48,071 bases of DNA from Lachnospiraceae bacterium. Its GTDB lineage: Bacteria; Bacillota; Clostridia; Lachnospirales; Lachnospiraceae. The stretch lies in the NCBI GenBank assembly GCA_024680595.1, contig JAILCB010000169.1:1-48071 (forward strand), in the 5' to 3' direction. A program made the position numbers and the translations under genes. This document shows positions 32,609 through 41,158 of this stretch, piece after piece (within the stretch, counting starts at the first letter, position 1; each line of letters starts with the position of its first letter). Below the pieces are notes generated by a model. The model did not search any database. It had not been told where the DNA came from and saw nothing but the letters and a program-made list of their open reading frames with translations.

Positions 32609-34066
32609 TCATTTTTCCAAATTTCTCAGGTCTTTGTATACAATTATCCGAACCTTATCATTCTGAATACTGATCTCTATGTCGTCTGAAAGCGATGTGA
32701 TAATCTTTTTATTCAAATCTACCTCCAGTAACTTCTTATTGGTATTATCCTTTTTCATAGACCAGACATACCTCTCCTTGCTATTTAAATGATGGTCAAT
32801 GACATCCTTAATTACACGGAAAAAACCCGGGAGATTGGATGTATTCTCTACCGTTGACATATCCATTAGATTCTTTCTTTGGGCGGAATCCAGCCTCATA
32901 GTTGTCTGCACCATTAGACGGACCTTGGACCGGTTGCCCTTTATCCAGAAGTAACTGCTGTCATTCTGCAGAATACTCTTGGTCATTTCCGTCAGTTCTT
33001 CTGTTAAAAGCAGGAGAGTATTGGTCTGTTTGGGATTTAGCTGGAAAAACCGGCAAAACTTCTCTGCTTCCGCCTTAATCTTTGCGGGAGATTCCCTTAA
33101 GTATACACGGCTCATTTTTATTGTACTGTTTCGCCGGCCCATCATGCTGTCCGATGGACTCTCAGGCTTCTTCTCTTCACTCTTAACCCCATCCTGCTTG
33201 ATGGCATCCATCTTACCCAAATACAGCTGACCGCCGTCTTCCATCTTCAAATCGACATGCTGATATGGGATCTCAATTCCTGCCTTGGCGAGATTTCCTA
33301 TGACGGCAATTCTCACCTCACTGCAGGCCAGAAAGTTATCCGTTTCCGGCTCCGTCCATATCGTAGTTTCCAGAACCAGGGCACTGGGATCGATCTTTAT
33401 CATATACACATCCCCATAGCCGTCCAGATCCTTGTTAGCGGGATTATTGGGACAGGTATAAGGGCTATTCTTGATAGTCTCCCGAATAATATGGATAGCC
33501 AGCCTGATATCCGCTTTGTAGCTAATGCCGAATTGCAGGAAGGTGGCTCTCAATTTCTGCCTAAAGCTGGTATTGGTAACGATCTCTTCGTTCATCACAC
33601 TATTTGGCACGATATACTTCACATTGTCCATGGTCTTTAGGACGGTATGCCGGATAGTAATATCATCCACAGTAGAAGGCTTTTCAATGTCCTTTAGCAA
33701 TACCCGGTCCCCCAGTTCAAAGGGTTTATAAATACTTATCATGAGCCCTGCCAGGATATCCTTTAATATATCCTTTCCCGCAAGACCCAGAACTCCGCCG
33801 ATAAGAACCGTACTGCCAAAGGCCATGGTCCAAAGTCTCTGGGTTCCCTCAATACCATAAAACATAAGCAAAACAGCGACTATTATCAAAAGCACCCGGA
33901 TTACCTTTTCAAAGAACCTCAAATGAATGGTCTGTTGGTTCTTTTGCAGGTGCCTAAAGATGCGCTTGTTTAGAAATAGCAGAAAAATTAAAACCACAAA
34001 AACAACTGCTCTGCCCAAAACCGCCTGAACAATATTATTATTCAAAAATGATTCAAAAGAAGTCAT
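32609..34066 (-). CDS. MscS-type mechanosensitive channel with an extra carboxy-terminal domain
   Basis: About 485 residues. Two TM helices (about 15-35 and 50-72) precede the pore helix and beta domain of MscS: LGLAGKDILKDILAGLMI, KPFELGDRVLL and VPNSVMNEEIVTN. A linker of about 50 residues leads to a further 170-residue domain that MscS lacks. Its helix LLLLTEELTEMTKSIL and the strand FWIKG recall the histidine-kinase-like ATPase domains of RsbW-type proteins, but the N-box Asn is missing, so ATP binding is doubtful. ATG codons at 34072 and 34066 both fit the AAGGGA site; the first abuts the larB stop. Turgor release is the family role. Confidence 0.82.
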   Translation of the reverse strand: MTSFESFLNNNIVQAVLGRAVVFVVLIFLLFLNKRIFRHLQKNQQTIHLRFFEKVIRVLLIIVAVLLMFYGIEGTQRLWTMAFGSTVLIGGVLGLAGKDILKDILAGLMISIYKPFELGDRVLLKDIEKPSTVDDITIRHTVLKTMDNVKYIVPNSVMNEEIVTNTSFRQKLRATFLQFGISYKADIRLAIHIIRETIKNSPYTCPNNPANKDLDGYGDVYMIKIDPSALVLETTIWTEPETDNFLACSEVRIAVIGNLAKAGIEIPYQHVDLKMEDGGQLYLGKMDAIKQDGVKSEEKKPESPSDSMMGRRNSTIKMSRVYLRESPAKIKAEAEKFCRFFQLNPKQTNTLLLLTEELTEMTKSILQNDSSYFWIKGNRSKVRLMVQTTMRLDSAQRKNLMDMSTVENTSNLPGFFRVIKDVIDHHLNSKERYVWSMKKDNTNKKLLEVDLNKKIITSLSDDIEISIQNDKVRIIVYKDLRNLEK

Positions 34067-34072
34067 TAGCAT

Positions 34073-34831
34073 CTAATCCCTTCCTACCGCAAGCCTATTA
34101 ATTTGAGTGGCAATATATCCGGCCCCATAGCCATTGTCAATATTAACAACAGAGACTCCGTTTGAACAGGAATTTATCATTGTGAGAAGAGCGGAAAGTC
34201 CCCCAAAATTTGCCCCATAGCCCACCGAGGTGGGAACCGCAATGACAGGATTGGAAATAAGGCCGCCTATGACACTGGCAAGCGCCCCCTCCATTCCGGC
34301 CACGGCAATGACGCAATTGGCTTTGCGGATGGCTCCCGTCTGGGCTAAAAGCCTATGTATTCCGCTGACCCCCACATCGTAAACCCGGGTGACCCGGCTT
34401 CCAAAGAATTCCGCGGTCTGGGCGGCCTCCTCTGCTACAGGAATATCCGCCGTCCCGGCCGTACAGACGGCCACATCTCCTATAAGCTCTTTTCCTTCTT
34501 TTTCTATCTTTAATATGTGAGAAATCTCATCATATTGGCAATTTGGAAATTTCTCACGGATTAATCCATATTGACCGGCAGAAGCCCTGGTTCCCAGAAC
34601 CTCGCCATTTCTTTGATAAAGCTCCTCAAAAATCTTTAGCAGGAATTTATCTTCCTTCCCGCTGCAGAAAACCACCTCGGCAAAACCGGACCGTTTCCTT
34701 CTGTCCGTATCCAGCTTGGCAAAGCCCAGCTCCTCATAGCCTAATGAGCTCAAGCTCCGCTCTGCCTCTTCCACAGAAATAGTGCCGGATTTCACCCCTT
34801 CCAAAAGCTGACGATATTCCATATAATCCAT
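34073..34831 (-). CDS. larB: Nickel-pincer cofactor biosynthesis protein LarB
   Basis: About 252 residues, AIR carboxylase-like. VAVCTAGTADIPVAEEA, RVYDVGVSGIHRLL, VIAVAGMEGALASVIGGL, AVPTSVGYGANFGGLSALLTMINSC and NIDNGYGAG are LarB hallmarks. LarB carboxylates and hydrolyses nicotinic acid adenine dinucleotide, the first step of the Ni-pincer cofactor used by lactate racemase-type enzymes. larC, larE and larA are not in the window. Start choice is open: TTG 34840, ATG 34831 or ATG 34822 all lie near a GAGGGG site. Its stop touches the mscS start, so they are cotranscribed. Confidence 0.9.
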   Translation of the reverse strand: MDYMEYRQLLEGVKSGTISVEEAERSLSSLGYEELGFAKLDTDRRKRSGFAEVVFCSGKEDKFLLKIFEELYQRNGEVLGTRASAGQYGLIREKFPNCQYDEISHILKIEKEGKELIGDVAVCTAGTADIPVAEEAAQTAEFFGSRVTRVYDVGVSGIHRLLAQTGAIRKANCVIAVAGMEGALASVIGGLISNPVIAVPTSVGYGANFGGLSALLTMINSCSNGVSVVNIDNGYGAGYIATQINRLAVGRD

Positions 34832-34885
34832 ACCCCTCAATAGCCAAAGAAAATGAAATTATCCTATTTCTTTTTCAATTTGATA

Positions 34886-35584
34886 TTATTTCGCAGGTAC
34901 CTTCAAGCCCTCTTCCATAAAGGCCACCAGTTCATCCGCATTCCGGAACCTGGCTATATTCCGCCGAATCCAGTCCTCATCCCGGTTCCACCACTTCAAT
35001 CGGAGAAGCTTGTCAATGGTTTCTTCCGGGAAACGGTAACGGATGGTCTTGGCAGGCACACCCACATTAACACTGTAGGGAGGCAGGTCCCAGGTCACCA
35101 CGGCCCCGGCCCCTACAACTGCCCCGTCCCCTATCCGGATACCGTCCAGGAGAACAACGTGGTTTCCGATCCAGACATCATTTCCTATCTCGATATGGGG
35201 CGTACTATCCTCAAACTCCAGCTTATCTGTATAGGAAAAGCCCAATATTTTCTCGGGATTAGTAAAGGCGGGATGCAGGGCCGCAGAGCCATTAAGGGGA
35301 TGGCTGCCTACAGCTGTGGAAACATTTGCCCCAATACAGCTATACTTCCCAATTCTGGCATGGGTAAAGTCCCCATATCGGTTGATATAGGAGCCAAAGC
35401 CCAGGACCCCGTCCCGAAAAGCCGTATTCTTCCCCAGGAAATTCCTGCCGCAGAGAATGGCATTCCTCACATAGGAACCGGGCTGCAGAATGCTATTGGT
35501 CTTCCGTTCCATAGCAAACCTCTTAAATGGATAGATAAATGTCCTATAGACCTCAGCCGCAAATTCTTCCAGATGTCTTTCCAT
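34886..35584 (-). CDS. Hexapeptide-repeat acyltransferase
   Basis: A 232-residue left-handed beta-helix transferase. Imperfect hexapeptides run from about residue 35 to 180 (IGKYSCIGANVS, IEIGNDVWIGNHVVLLDGIRIGDGAVVGAGAVVTWDLPPYSVNVGVPAKTI abbreviated landmarks). His in VGSHPLN is the likely catalytic base. Relatives O-acetylate sugars of surface polysaccharides. It ends the glycan cluster and lies 39 bp after a GT2 gene. Acetyl-CoA as donor is inferred from the family. Confidence 0.87.
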   Translation of the reverse strand: MERHLEEFAAEVYRTFIYPFKRFAMERKTNSILQPGSYVRNAILCGRNFLGKNTAFRDGVLGFGSYINRYGDFTHARIGKYSCIGANVSTAVGSHPLNGSAALHPAFTNPEKILGFSYTDKLEFEDSTPHIEIGNDVWIGNHVVLLDGIRIGDGAVVGAGAVVTWDLPPYSVNVGVPAKTIRYRFPEETIDKLLRLKWWNRDEDWIRRNIARFRNADELVAFMEEGLKVPAK

Positions 35585-35623
35585 ATCCTACTTTCCTTTT
35601 CTCTTAAAGCAATTTCACGCTGT

Positions 35624-36496
35624 CTACTCCACCCTTTTCTGCCCCCGCAGCCTTCTCTGTACCTTGCGAATCATATATTTCAGAGGTGCCGGGAAATAAT
35701 CCATTCCAAACTGCTTTATATCCATCCATAAGAGCTTTTTCCTAAGCTCTCCTCCTCCCGGCACAGTGATTCCATGGGATCTTCTGACCCGGATACTTTC
35801 CAGATAGGTATCCTTTAATCTAAGGCTGGACTTGCCTGTCTTTGTCACCACAGCCACCAGGACCCCGGTATCCGCAAATACCTTGCCCTCCTTATGCAGA
35901 GTGAGCAAAAAATCATAGTCGGCAGCGATAGGATATCGGAGCCGGAAGGGATGGGCTATCAAATGCTCTCTCCTTACAAACACGCTCTGATGGGAGAATG
36001 GCATTCTCTCCTCAATCATCTCAGGGCATTTCCTGAAATAATGGAGCTCGCCGAATTCCTCCTCCGCCGTATCCCCATAGATAAGATCCACGGCCTCCTC
36101 ACTGTCAGCTGCCTGCCTATCCGCCTCCCCCTTATGCTTCCCGGCTTTCTGAGCGCAGCCTCCCTCCTTATTGCATGTAAAGATCTGTGACAGCACATTC
36201 GGACCATAGAACCGGTCTCCGGCATTCATGAAATTAATCCAATCCCCTTTTGCCTCCCTGACGGCCAGATTCATGGCATCATAGATACCCCTGTCCGGTC
36301 CGGAGACAAGTCTCAAAGAGATGCCCTTCCTCGCAAATCTCTTCCGGTAACTCTCTATTATTTCCCTGGTTCCATCCACAGAACCCCCGTCCTTGATAAT
36401 ATACTCAAAGTCCCGATAATCCTGGGCCAGTACGGAATTCATGGTAGGCCGGATTCCCTTTTTCTCATTAAAGCAAACAGTTATTACTGTAACCAT
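35624..36496 (-). CDS. Family 2 glycosyltransferase
   Basis: A 290-residue inverting GT-A enzyme of the WcaA type. MVTVITVCFNEKKGIRPTMNSVLAQ opens the nucleotide-binding fold, IIKDGGSVDGT carries the Asp of the donor site, and FMNAGDRFYG stands in for the DxD motif. YPIAADYDFLL is the acceptor-side motif. No TM helix. GGAGGAAT precedes the ATG. A Lys/Cys-rich loop near 125-140 (GGCAQKAGKHKGE) looks like an insertion. Donor and acceptor unknown. Confidence 0.9.
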   Translation of the reverse strand: MVTVITVCFNEKKGIRPTMNSVLAQDYRDFEYIIKDGGSVDGTREIIESYRKRFARKGISLRLVSGPDRGIYDAMNLAVREAKGDWINFMNAGDRFYGPNVLSQIFTCNKEGGCAQKAGKHKGEADRQAADSEEAVDLIYGDTAEEEFGELHYFRKCPEMIEERMPFSHQSVFVRREHLIAHPFRLRYPIAADYDFLLTLHKEGKVFADTGVLVAVVTKTGKSSLRLKDTYLESIRVRRSHGITVPGGGELRKKLLWMDIKQFGMDYFPAPLKYMIRKVQRRLRGQKRVE

Positions 36497-36590
36497 ATTC
36501 CTCCACCTAATATGACATCAAGCGGGACAAGGCCCTTTTCTTGCGGGAAATCCCAATTGGAAATGGATAATGAAATCCTTTATCCTATAA

Positions 36591-37823
36591 TTAATTTCCC
36601 CCGTTCTGTATTTTCTCCGAAACTGTAGTCAGGGCATCATTTAGCTTTGCCACCACCGGCTCCCAACGGAAATCATGCCAGGTACAGTCCGCAATCTCCC
36701 GGGCCCTGGTCTCCCAGTCGGCTTTGGAATTCATAAGTCTCACAAAAGCCCCAGATAGGGCGGGAATATCGTCCGGGGGCACAATAAAGCCGAACTTTCC
36801 GTCATTATAGATGTCCCTTCCTGCGGGAACTCCCGTTGTCGTCACCAGAAAATCCCCATTGGCGGCAGCCTCTAAGAGCACAATTCCAAAGCTCTCACTC
36901 CGGGAGGGCAGGACAAAAATTTTCGCCCTCCTATAGAGCTGTGTTAATTTCTCCTTGTCCCGGATCTCCCCTGTAAAGATAATTCTTTTCCTTAAATCCG
37001 GATGGCGTTTCATGAATTTCTGCCTAAAGGGGCGGAAGGAATCCGCCACCGGCCCCACCAATACCAGCTTCCAGTCATTGCCGTCCGCAGCGCCCTCAAA
37101 GGCCTTTAGCAGGGTATCCGTAGCCTTGGGATAGGTTCCCAGGCTGCCCACGGTGAGAATCAGATTCTCCTTATGAAATTCCTTTGCCTCACCGTTCTCT
37201 GAGGCATAGAAGCCATTGGGGATATATATTACCTTTGGACCATAGCGTTTTCTCAGCTTTTCCGCCAAAAGAGTAGTTTCCACAGAAATGACGTCTGCCA
37301 GCTTCATGGTCATTCTCTTCACGGCCCCCACGGGATTCATCATGAAAAGTCTCTTATATCCCTTCAAATCCATATCCAGCTTTAGGTAGCCGATACCGCC
37401 TTTTCTCTTCCGGATGCGATAGGCCAGGAGACAGAGAAAGGAGGAAAGATTCAGGTGATATACATTTAGAACATCAATACTCCCGGCATTCCTCCAGACA
37501 TAAAGGAAAGGCCCCAGGATAGAGGACTTTTTCTCAGCCGCATAGGCATCCCCTTCCTTTCTAATAGGCCCGGGCCCTGCCTTTGCCTTCTGAAAAGAGG
37601 CCCCAGCAGACTCCTTTGAGTCCCTAACCCTTCCCTTAGAATCCAGAAACTGTAATTTCAGGCCCTTAACCTCATCCAGGAGATAGGGATAGGAATCCTC
37701 ATTCTGAAAGGAGACCACCCGGCTGTCTGCACCGAAGTCCCTATGCATAATGAAGGGGATCATTCCCACATCCTTCAAAAGATGAACATTCTTTAATCTG
37801 CTAAAAAGCGTGACAAAAACCAT
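36591..37823 (-). CDS. Family 4 glycosyltransferase
   Basis: About 410 residues, GT-B fold. The carboxy half has LTVGSLGTYPKATDTLLKAF, WKLVLVGP, IIFTGEIRDKEKLTQLYRRAKIFVLPSRSESFGIVLLEAAANG and GFIVPPDD, the retaining GT4 signature including the E-x7-E pair. The frame begins at an ATG at 37841, but AAAGGA 9 nt before the ATG at 37823, and the predicted start of transcription, favour the latter. Its promoter overlaps that of the divergent GT2 gene. Role: surface glycan assembly. Confidence 0.9.
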   Translation of the reverse strand: MVFVTLFSRLKNVHLLKDVGMIPFIMHRDFGADSRVVSFQNEDSYPYLLDEVKGLKLQFLDSKGRVRDSKESAGASFQKAKAGPGPIRKEGDAYAAEKKSSILGPFLYVWRNAGSIDVLNVYHLNLSSFLCLLAYRIRKRKGGIGYLKLDMDLKGYKRLFMMNPVGAVKRMTMKLADVISVETTLLAEKLRKRYGPKVIYIPNGFYASENGEAKEFHKENLILTVGSLGTYPKATDTLLKAFEGAADGNDWKLVLVGPVADSFRPFRQKFMKRHPDLRKRIIFTGEIRDKEKLTQLYRRAKIFVLPSRSESFGIVLLEAAANGDFLVTTTGVPAGRDIYNDGKFGFIVPPDDIPALSGAFVRLMNSKADWETRAREIADCTWHDFRWEPVVAKLNDALTTVSEKIQNGGN

Positions 37824-37851
37824 TGCCGCAAATCCTTTCATTCGATATAAT
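37823..37851 (+). promoter_or_regulatory. Promoter giving a leaderless plus-strand GT2 mRNA
   Basis: TTGCCG (37823-37828) and perfect TATAAT (37846-37851) are 17 bp apart. Only eight bases separate the -10 from the ATG at 37860, so transcription should start at or next to the start codon. No ribosome site is present. Confidence 0.65.
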
Positions 37852-37872
37852 AAATTGAAATGAAAACAGCAA
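37844..37872 (-). promoter_or_regulatory. Promoter of the minus-strand GT4 gene
   Basis: On the minus strand TTGCTG (37872-37867) and TATATC (37849-37844) are 17 bp apart. The -10 shares bases with the divergent -10. Confidence 0.55.
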
Positions 37873-38732
37873 TTATTATTCTAAACTATAATGACGCAGA
37901 ACGGACAGGGGCTCTGGTCAGAACGCTCAGGAACTATAGCTGCCCCGACCATATTATTGTGGTGGACAATTGTTCTTCCGATGATTCCTTCTCCCGGCTC
38001 TCCGCCCTATCCTCTGACAGAGTCGATTTGCTAAGGACCCGGAAAAACGGCGGCTATGCCCGGGGCAATAATGCCGGAATCCGCTATGCCATAGAAAAAT
38101 ACCGGCCGGATGTCCTTTTCGTAGCCAATCCCGATGTCTCCTTTTCCGAGGAAACCGCCACTGCCATGGCAAAGCTCATCATGGAGAATCAAGGCTCCGG
38201 GGCTTCTTGCCCCATAGGCGTCTGCGCCCCCCTAGTCAATCAAGGCTATAATGTCTGGGACCTGCCCGGCTTCCCGGGCATCATTATGAGCCTTTTTCTT
38301 GTGGCCTTCACCCTCCATAAACGCCGTATAAGGAAGAGAATCCTGTCTGATTCCCGGCCGGTGTTTCCTGTGGGTGTTGTCGAGGGCTCTTTTCTAGCTA
38401 TCTCAAGACAGGCCTATGAAAAGGCCGGCGGCTTGGATCCACGCACCTTCCTCTATGCAGAGGAAATAATCTTTGCCAAAAGACTGAAGGAAGCCGGCTT
38501 CATAGAGTGTGTCCTGAGTAATTACAGGTATGACCACCTGCATTCCGCCAGCATCAGAAAGGAGTACCACTCCTCCAAGGCGGCGGCCTTCCACCACTTC
38601 CGGGATAGCTTCCGCATATACAACCGCTATTATCTCCATACAGGCCCTGTCCGTAATTTCATTTTTGACCTGGCCTGGGGGGCGGCTTATCTGGAAAGAC
38701 GCCTCTATGATTTCCTGAAAACGATTCTATAG
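37860..38732 (+). CDS. Family 2 glycosyltransferase (rhamnosyltransferase-like)
   Basis: A 290-residue GT2 of the WbbL/rhamnosyltransferase group. MKTAIIILNYNDAERTGALVRTL, HIIVVDNCSSDDSF, RKNGGYARGNNAGIRYA and VLFVANPDVSF (N-P-D-V is the DxD position) are typical, as are GSFLAISRQAYEKAGGLD and YAEEI with the acceptor-base Glu. It is the only plus-strand gene in the glycan cluster and points away from the GT4 gene 18-36 bp upstream. No ribosome site precedes it. Its last 30 or so bases recur 72 bp further on. Confidence 0.9.
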   Translation: MKTAIIILNYNDAERTGALVRTLRNYSCPDHIIVVDNCSSDDSFSRLSALSSDRVDLLRTRKNGGYARGNNAGIRYAIEKYRPDVLFVANPDVSFSEETATAMAKLIMENQGSGASCPIGVCAPLVNQGYNVWDLPGFPGIIMSLFLVAFTLHKRRIRKRILSDSRPVFPVGVVEGSFLAISRQAYEKAGGLDPRTFLYAEEIIFAKRLKEAGFIECVLSNYRYDHLHSASIRKEYHSSKAAAFHHFRDSFRIYNRYYLHTGPVRNFIFDLAWGAAYLERRLYDFLKTIL

Positions 38733-38813
38733 TAATAAAGGCCAGAGTCGTGAGCGACTGCATGACGGGGCGCGGGCTATGATTTCCTGAAAGCAGTTCC
38801 AGAGAAATAAAGG
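38705..38813 (+). repeat. Duplicated 3-prime end of the GT2 gene
   Basis: The 37 bases at 38705-38741, covering the last codons (YDFLKTIL) and stop, recur at 38777-38813 with about 30 of 37 matches and no gaps. The offset of 72 bp is a multiple of three. The second copy would read YDFLKAVPEK. Confidence 0.8.
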
Positions 38814-38818
38814 AGAAG

Positions 38819-38851
38819 GAAAAAGGGTCTTACCATTAGGACTTTTTTCCC
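38819..38851. terminator. Bidirectional terminator between convergent GT genes
   Basis: GGAAAAAGGGTC and GACTTTTTTCC form a stem around a 10-nt loop, with A- and T-runs on either side. The GT4 stop codon (38836-38838) lies in its loop. Confidence 0.7.
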
Positions 38852-40035
38852 CTCCTGCCCATGGCCTCCAAGAGGATTTCCCCAATGGTATCCGCCATAT
38901 GATCCCAGGAGAACCGGTCCCCATCTGCCTCAATATTTCTTTGGAAATCTACCCTTCCCCTGAGGGAATAGAACCTGCGGATAGCCTCTGCCAAATCCCT
39001 TTCATCAGAGGGACTGCAAAGCACCCCGGTCTCTCCCTCTCTCACCACCTCCGGTAATCCCCCGGCCCGGGTGGCAATTACCGGTTTCCGGAAGCCGAAA
39101 GCAATCTGGGCGATTCCGCTCTGGGTCGCGTCTGTGTAGGGCAGTACCGCGGCATCACAGGCATTGAAATAGTTCTGTACCTCCCTGTCCGGTGTATAGC
39201 CGTCATGAATCTCCACCAAATCCTCAATCCCCAATTCCGCCATTTCCCGGCCATATTCAGGATAGGTTCCTCCAAAATCCCCGGCCACAGTCAGCTTCAC
39301 AGGAAAAGCCTCCTTCTTCAAAATGGCCAGGGCCCGCAATAGATAGTGAAGCCCCTTATAGGGTCTGACAAAACCAAAGAAGAGCAGCTTTCTGTCGGAC
39401 CTTCCCTCTTCAGAAGCACCGGCAGGTTCCGGAGAATCCCCCTCCCCCAAAGTCCTAAACATATCATAGGTCGGATGCATATTTATCCAATATCTGGGTG
39501 ACTTCCTGATGGTTTTCAGCTCAGACGCTTCCTTTTCCGAGTGCAGGAGATAGAAGCTGCCCTTTTTCAGGGTTAACCTGGTCAGAAAACGGTCCAGGGG
39601 AAAGCGCTCATGGGGGAATACGTTATGGCATATAAATAGGATCTTGGCGTGAATACGCATAGAAAGCAGACGGTAGCAGGGGGCAAAATAGGGATGCCAC
39701 CACTCAATAATAACCAAATCCGGTTTCCAGCGGTTCACCGCACCCCCAATCCGCAGAATATTAATGGGGTTTGCGGTATTAATGAGAAACTTGGCGTCAT
39801 CAACCCGAAAGCTGTCATTTTCATAATCCCTCTGCTCTTTATGAAAAAGGAATTTGGGGTATTGCATACTATATGATATGGTTTTTACTTGGAAGCGTTT
39901 CCTAAGGGCGGCTACCAGGAGACCCGTATAATGAGATATACCGCCCTTATAAGGATAGACGGGGCCGATTACCGCTATCCGCGGCCGCCCGGAGTCCTTT
40001 TGTCCCCCTCCTGCTTTTCCTAACGAAATGCCCAT
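38836..40035 (-). CDS. Family 4 glycosyltransferase
   Basis: A 399-residue GT-B protein. VIGPVYPYKGGISHYTGLL is the amino-terminal acceptor-domain loop. LLFFGFVRPYKGLHYLLRAL, KLTVAGDFGG, EIHDGYTPDREVQNYFNACDAAVLPYTDATQSGIAQIAFGFRKPVIATRAGGLPEVV and GVLCSPSDERDLAEAI give the GT4 donor domain. An open frame extends to 40116 through the tandem repeat, but AGGAG 10 nt before the ATG at 40035 marks the start. It probably continues the transcript of the two GT2 genes above. Sugar unknown. Confidence 0.9.
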   Translation of the reverse strand: MGISLGKAGGGQKDSGRPRIAVIGPVYPYKGGISHYTGLLVAALRKRFQVKTISYSMQYPKFLFHKEQRDYENDSFRVDDAKFLINTANPINILRIGGAVNRWKPDLVIIEWWHPYFAPCYRLLSMRIHAKILFICHNVFPHERFPLDRFLTRLTLKKGSFYLLHSEKEASELKTIRKSPRYWINMHPTYDMFRTLGEGDSPEPAGASEEGRSDRKLLFFGFVRPYKGLHYLLRALAILKKEAFPVKLTVAGDFGGTYPEYGREMAELGIEDLVEIHDGYTPDREVQNYFNACDAAVLPYTDATQSGIAQIAFGFRKPVIATRAGGLPEVVREGETGVLCSPSDERDLAEAIRRFYSLRGRVDFQRNIEADGDRFSWDHMADTIGEILLEAMGRRGKKS

Positions 40036-40058
40036 TAAATACGCACTCCTCTCTAACT

Positions 40059-40155
40059 CAGCCTCCGGACCACTGTACCCATAGCAGGGGATTAGAATTT
40101 CACAGCCTCCGGACAACTATGACCATAGCAAGGGATTAGGATTTCACAGCCTCTG
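40059..40155 (-). repeat. 44-bp tandem repeat at the GT2 stop codon
   Basis: Units start at 40059 and 40103, with a third partial unit at 40147, so the period is 44 bp. Each carries GAGGCTGTGAAAT(C/T)CTAATCCC on the minus strand, i.e. the codons EAVKS or EAVKF followed by TAA. The one nearest the gene is the real end. Confidence 0.85.
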
Positions 40156-41158
40156 CCCCATCCCCGCCCCTGGGGCCGGAATCTTCCTCAGGCTTATCCT
40201 TTACCCGGGAATTGTCCCTATCGCCGGACTCAAAGCGCCGGAGCCTGTACTGGACATCCTCCAGAATCTTCCGGTTAGCGGCAATTAGATCTGCCTGAAG
40301 ACCCATCATAAAGGTCATGAAGCCCAGCATCATTAGGGTACTGGCAAAAACCAGGGACTGGATATGGCCGTTGCCCTCTCCTGCCGCAAAGAAAAAGATA
40401 AAGCGGACCCCCAGGAAAAGGCCTATCAGGAAGGGAATCAGGCCTACAATAGTGAAAAACACCAGGGGCCTATACATCATGAAAGCCCGGATAATGGTTA
40501 GAATAGATTTCTTTATATATCCGCCCATACTGTGAAAAAGTCTGGACTTTCTGAGCTCCGGATTGGTTTGAATCGGCACGGAGGTAATGGCCATCTGATT
40601 CCGGCCCGCCTGCACAATGGTTTCCAGGGTATAGGTATAATTATTAATGACATTCAAATGCATGGCGGCATCCCGGGAGAAAGCCCGGAAACCGCTGGGA
40701 GCATCGGGAATACTGGTGGCGGAGGCCTTCCTGACCACAAAGCTGCCCAGATGCTGCAGCTTTTTCTTCAAAGGTGAAAAACCGGGAGTATCATCTATGG
40801 GCCTCTCCCCAATGACAATCTCCGCCTTTCCGTCCAGAATAGGCCTTACCAGCTTCTCGATATCCTCTCCCCGGTATTGATTATCCGCATCCGTATTGAC
40901 AATGATATCCGCACCATTGCGGATACAGGCATCCAGACCTGCCACAAACCCCTTGGCGAGACCCTTATTATTGGCAAAACTGACAATATAATTGACCCCC
41001 CAATCCCGGGCCACCTGAACGGTATTGTCGGTACTGCCGTCATTAATTATGAGATACTCTATTTCATCGATCCCCTCAATATGCTTAGGCAGGTCATCCA
41101 AAGCAATTCTCAGCGTTTCCGCCTCATTGAGGCAGGGAATTTGAATAATCAGCTTCAT
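40136..41158 (-). CDS. Family 2 glycosyltransferase with carboxy-terminal TM helices
   Basis: A 340-residue DPM1-like GT2. MKLIIQIPCLNEAETLRIAL, YLIINDGSTDNTVQVA and IIVNTDADNQY (donor DxD) form the catalytic domain, GFRAF the product-release loop, and two TM helices follow (about 230-255 and 265-290). This build transfers sugars onto lipid carriers such as undecaprenyl phosphate. A frame extends upstream to 41323, but GGAGG before the ATG at 41158 is decisive; that ATG overlaps the previous stop (TAATG). A charged tail ends at the repeat. Confidence 0.92.
   Translation of the reverse strand: MKLIIQIPCLNEAETLRIALDDLPKHIEGIDEIEYLIINDGSTDNTVQVARDWGVNYIVSFANNKGLAKGFVAGLDACIRNGADIIVNTDADNQYRGEDIEKLVRPILDGKAEIVIGERPIDDTPGFSPLKKKLQHLGSFVVRKASATSIPDAPSGFRAFSRDAAMHLNVINNYTYTLETIVQAGRNQMAITSVPIQTNPELRKSRLFHSMGGYIKKSILTIIRAFMMYRPLVFFTIVGLIPFLIGLFLGVRFIFFFAAGEGNGHIQSLVFASTLMMLGFMTFMMGLQADLIAANRKILEDVQYRLRRFESGDRDNSRVKDKPEEDSGPRGGDGAEAVKS

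Noticed and set aside
34853-35731. Plus-strand 292-codon frame across the acyltransferase
   Set aside because: Antisense to hexapeptide repeats and spills into the next gene; no start signal.
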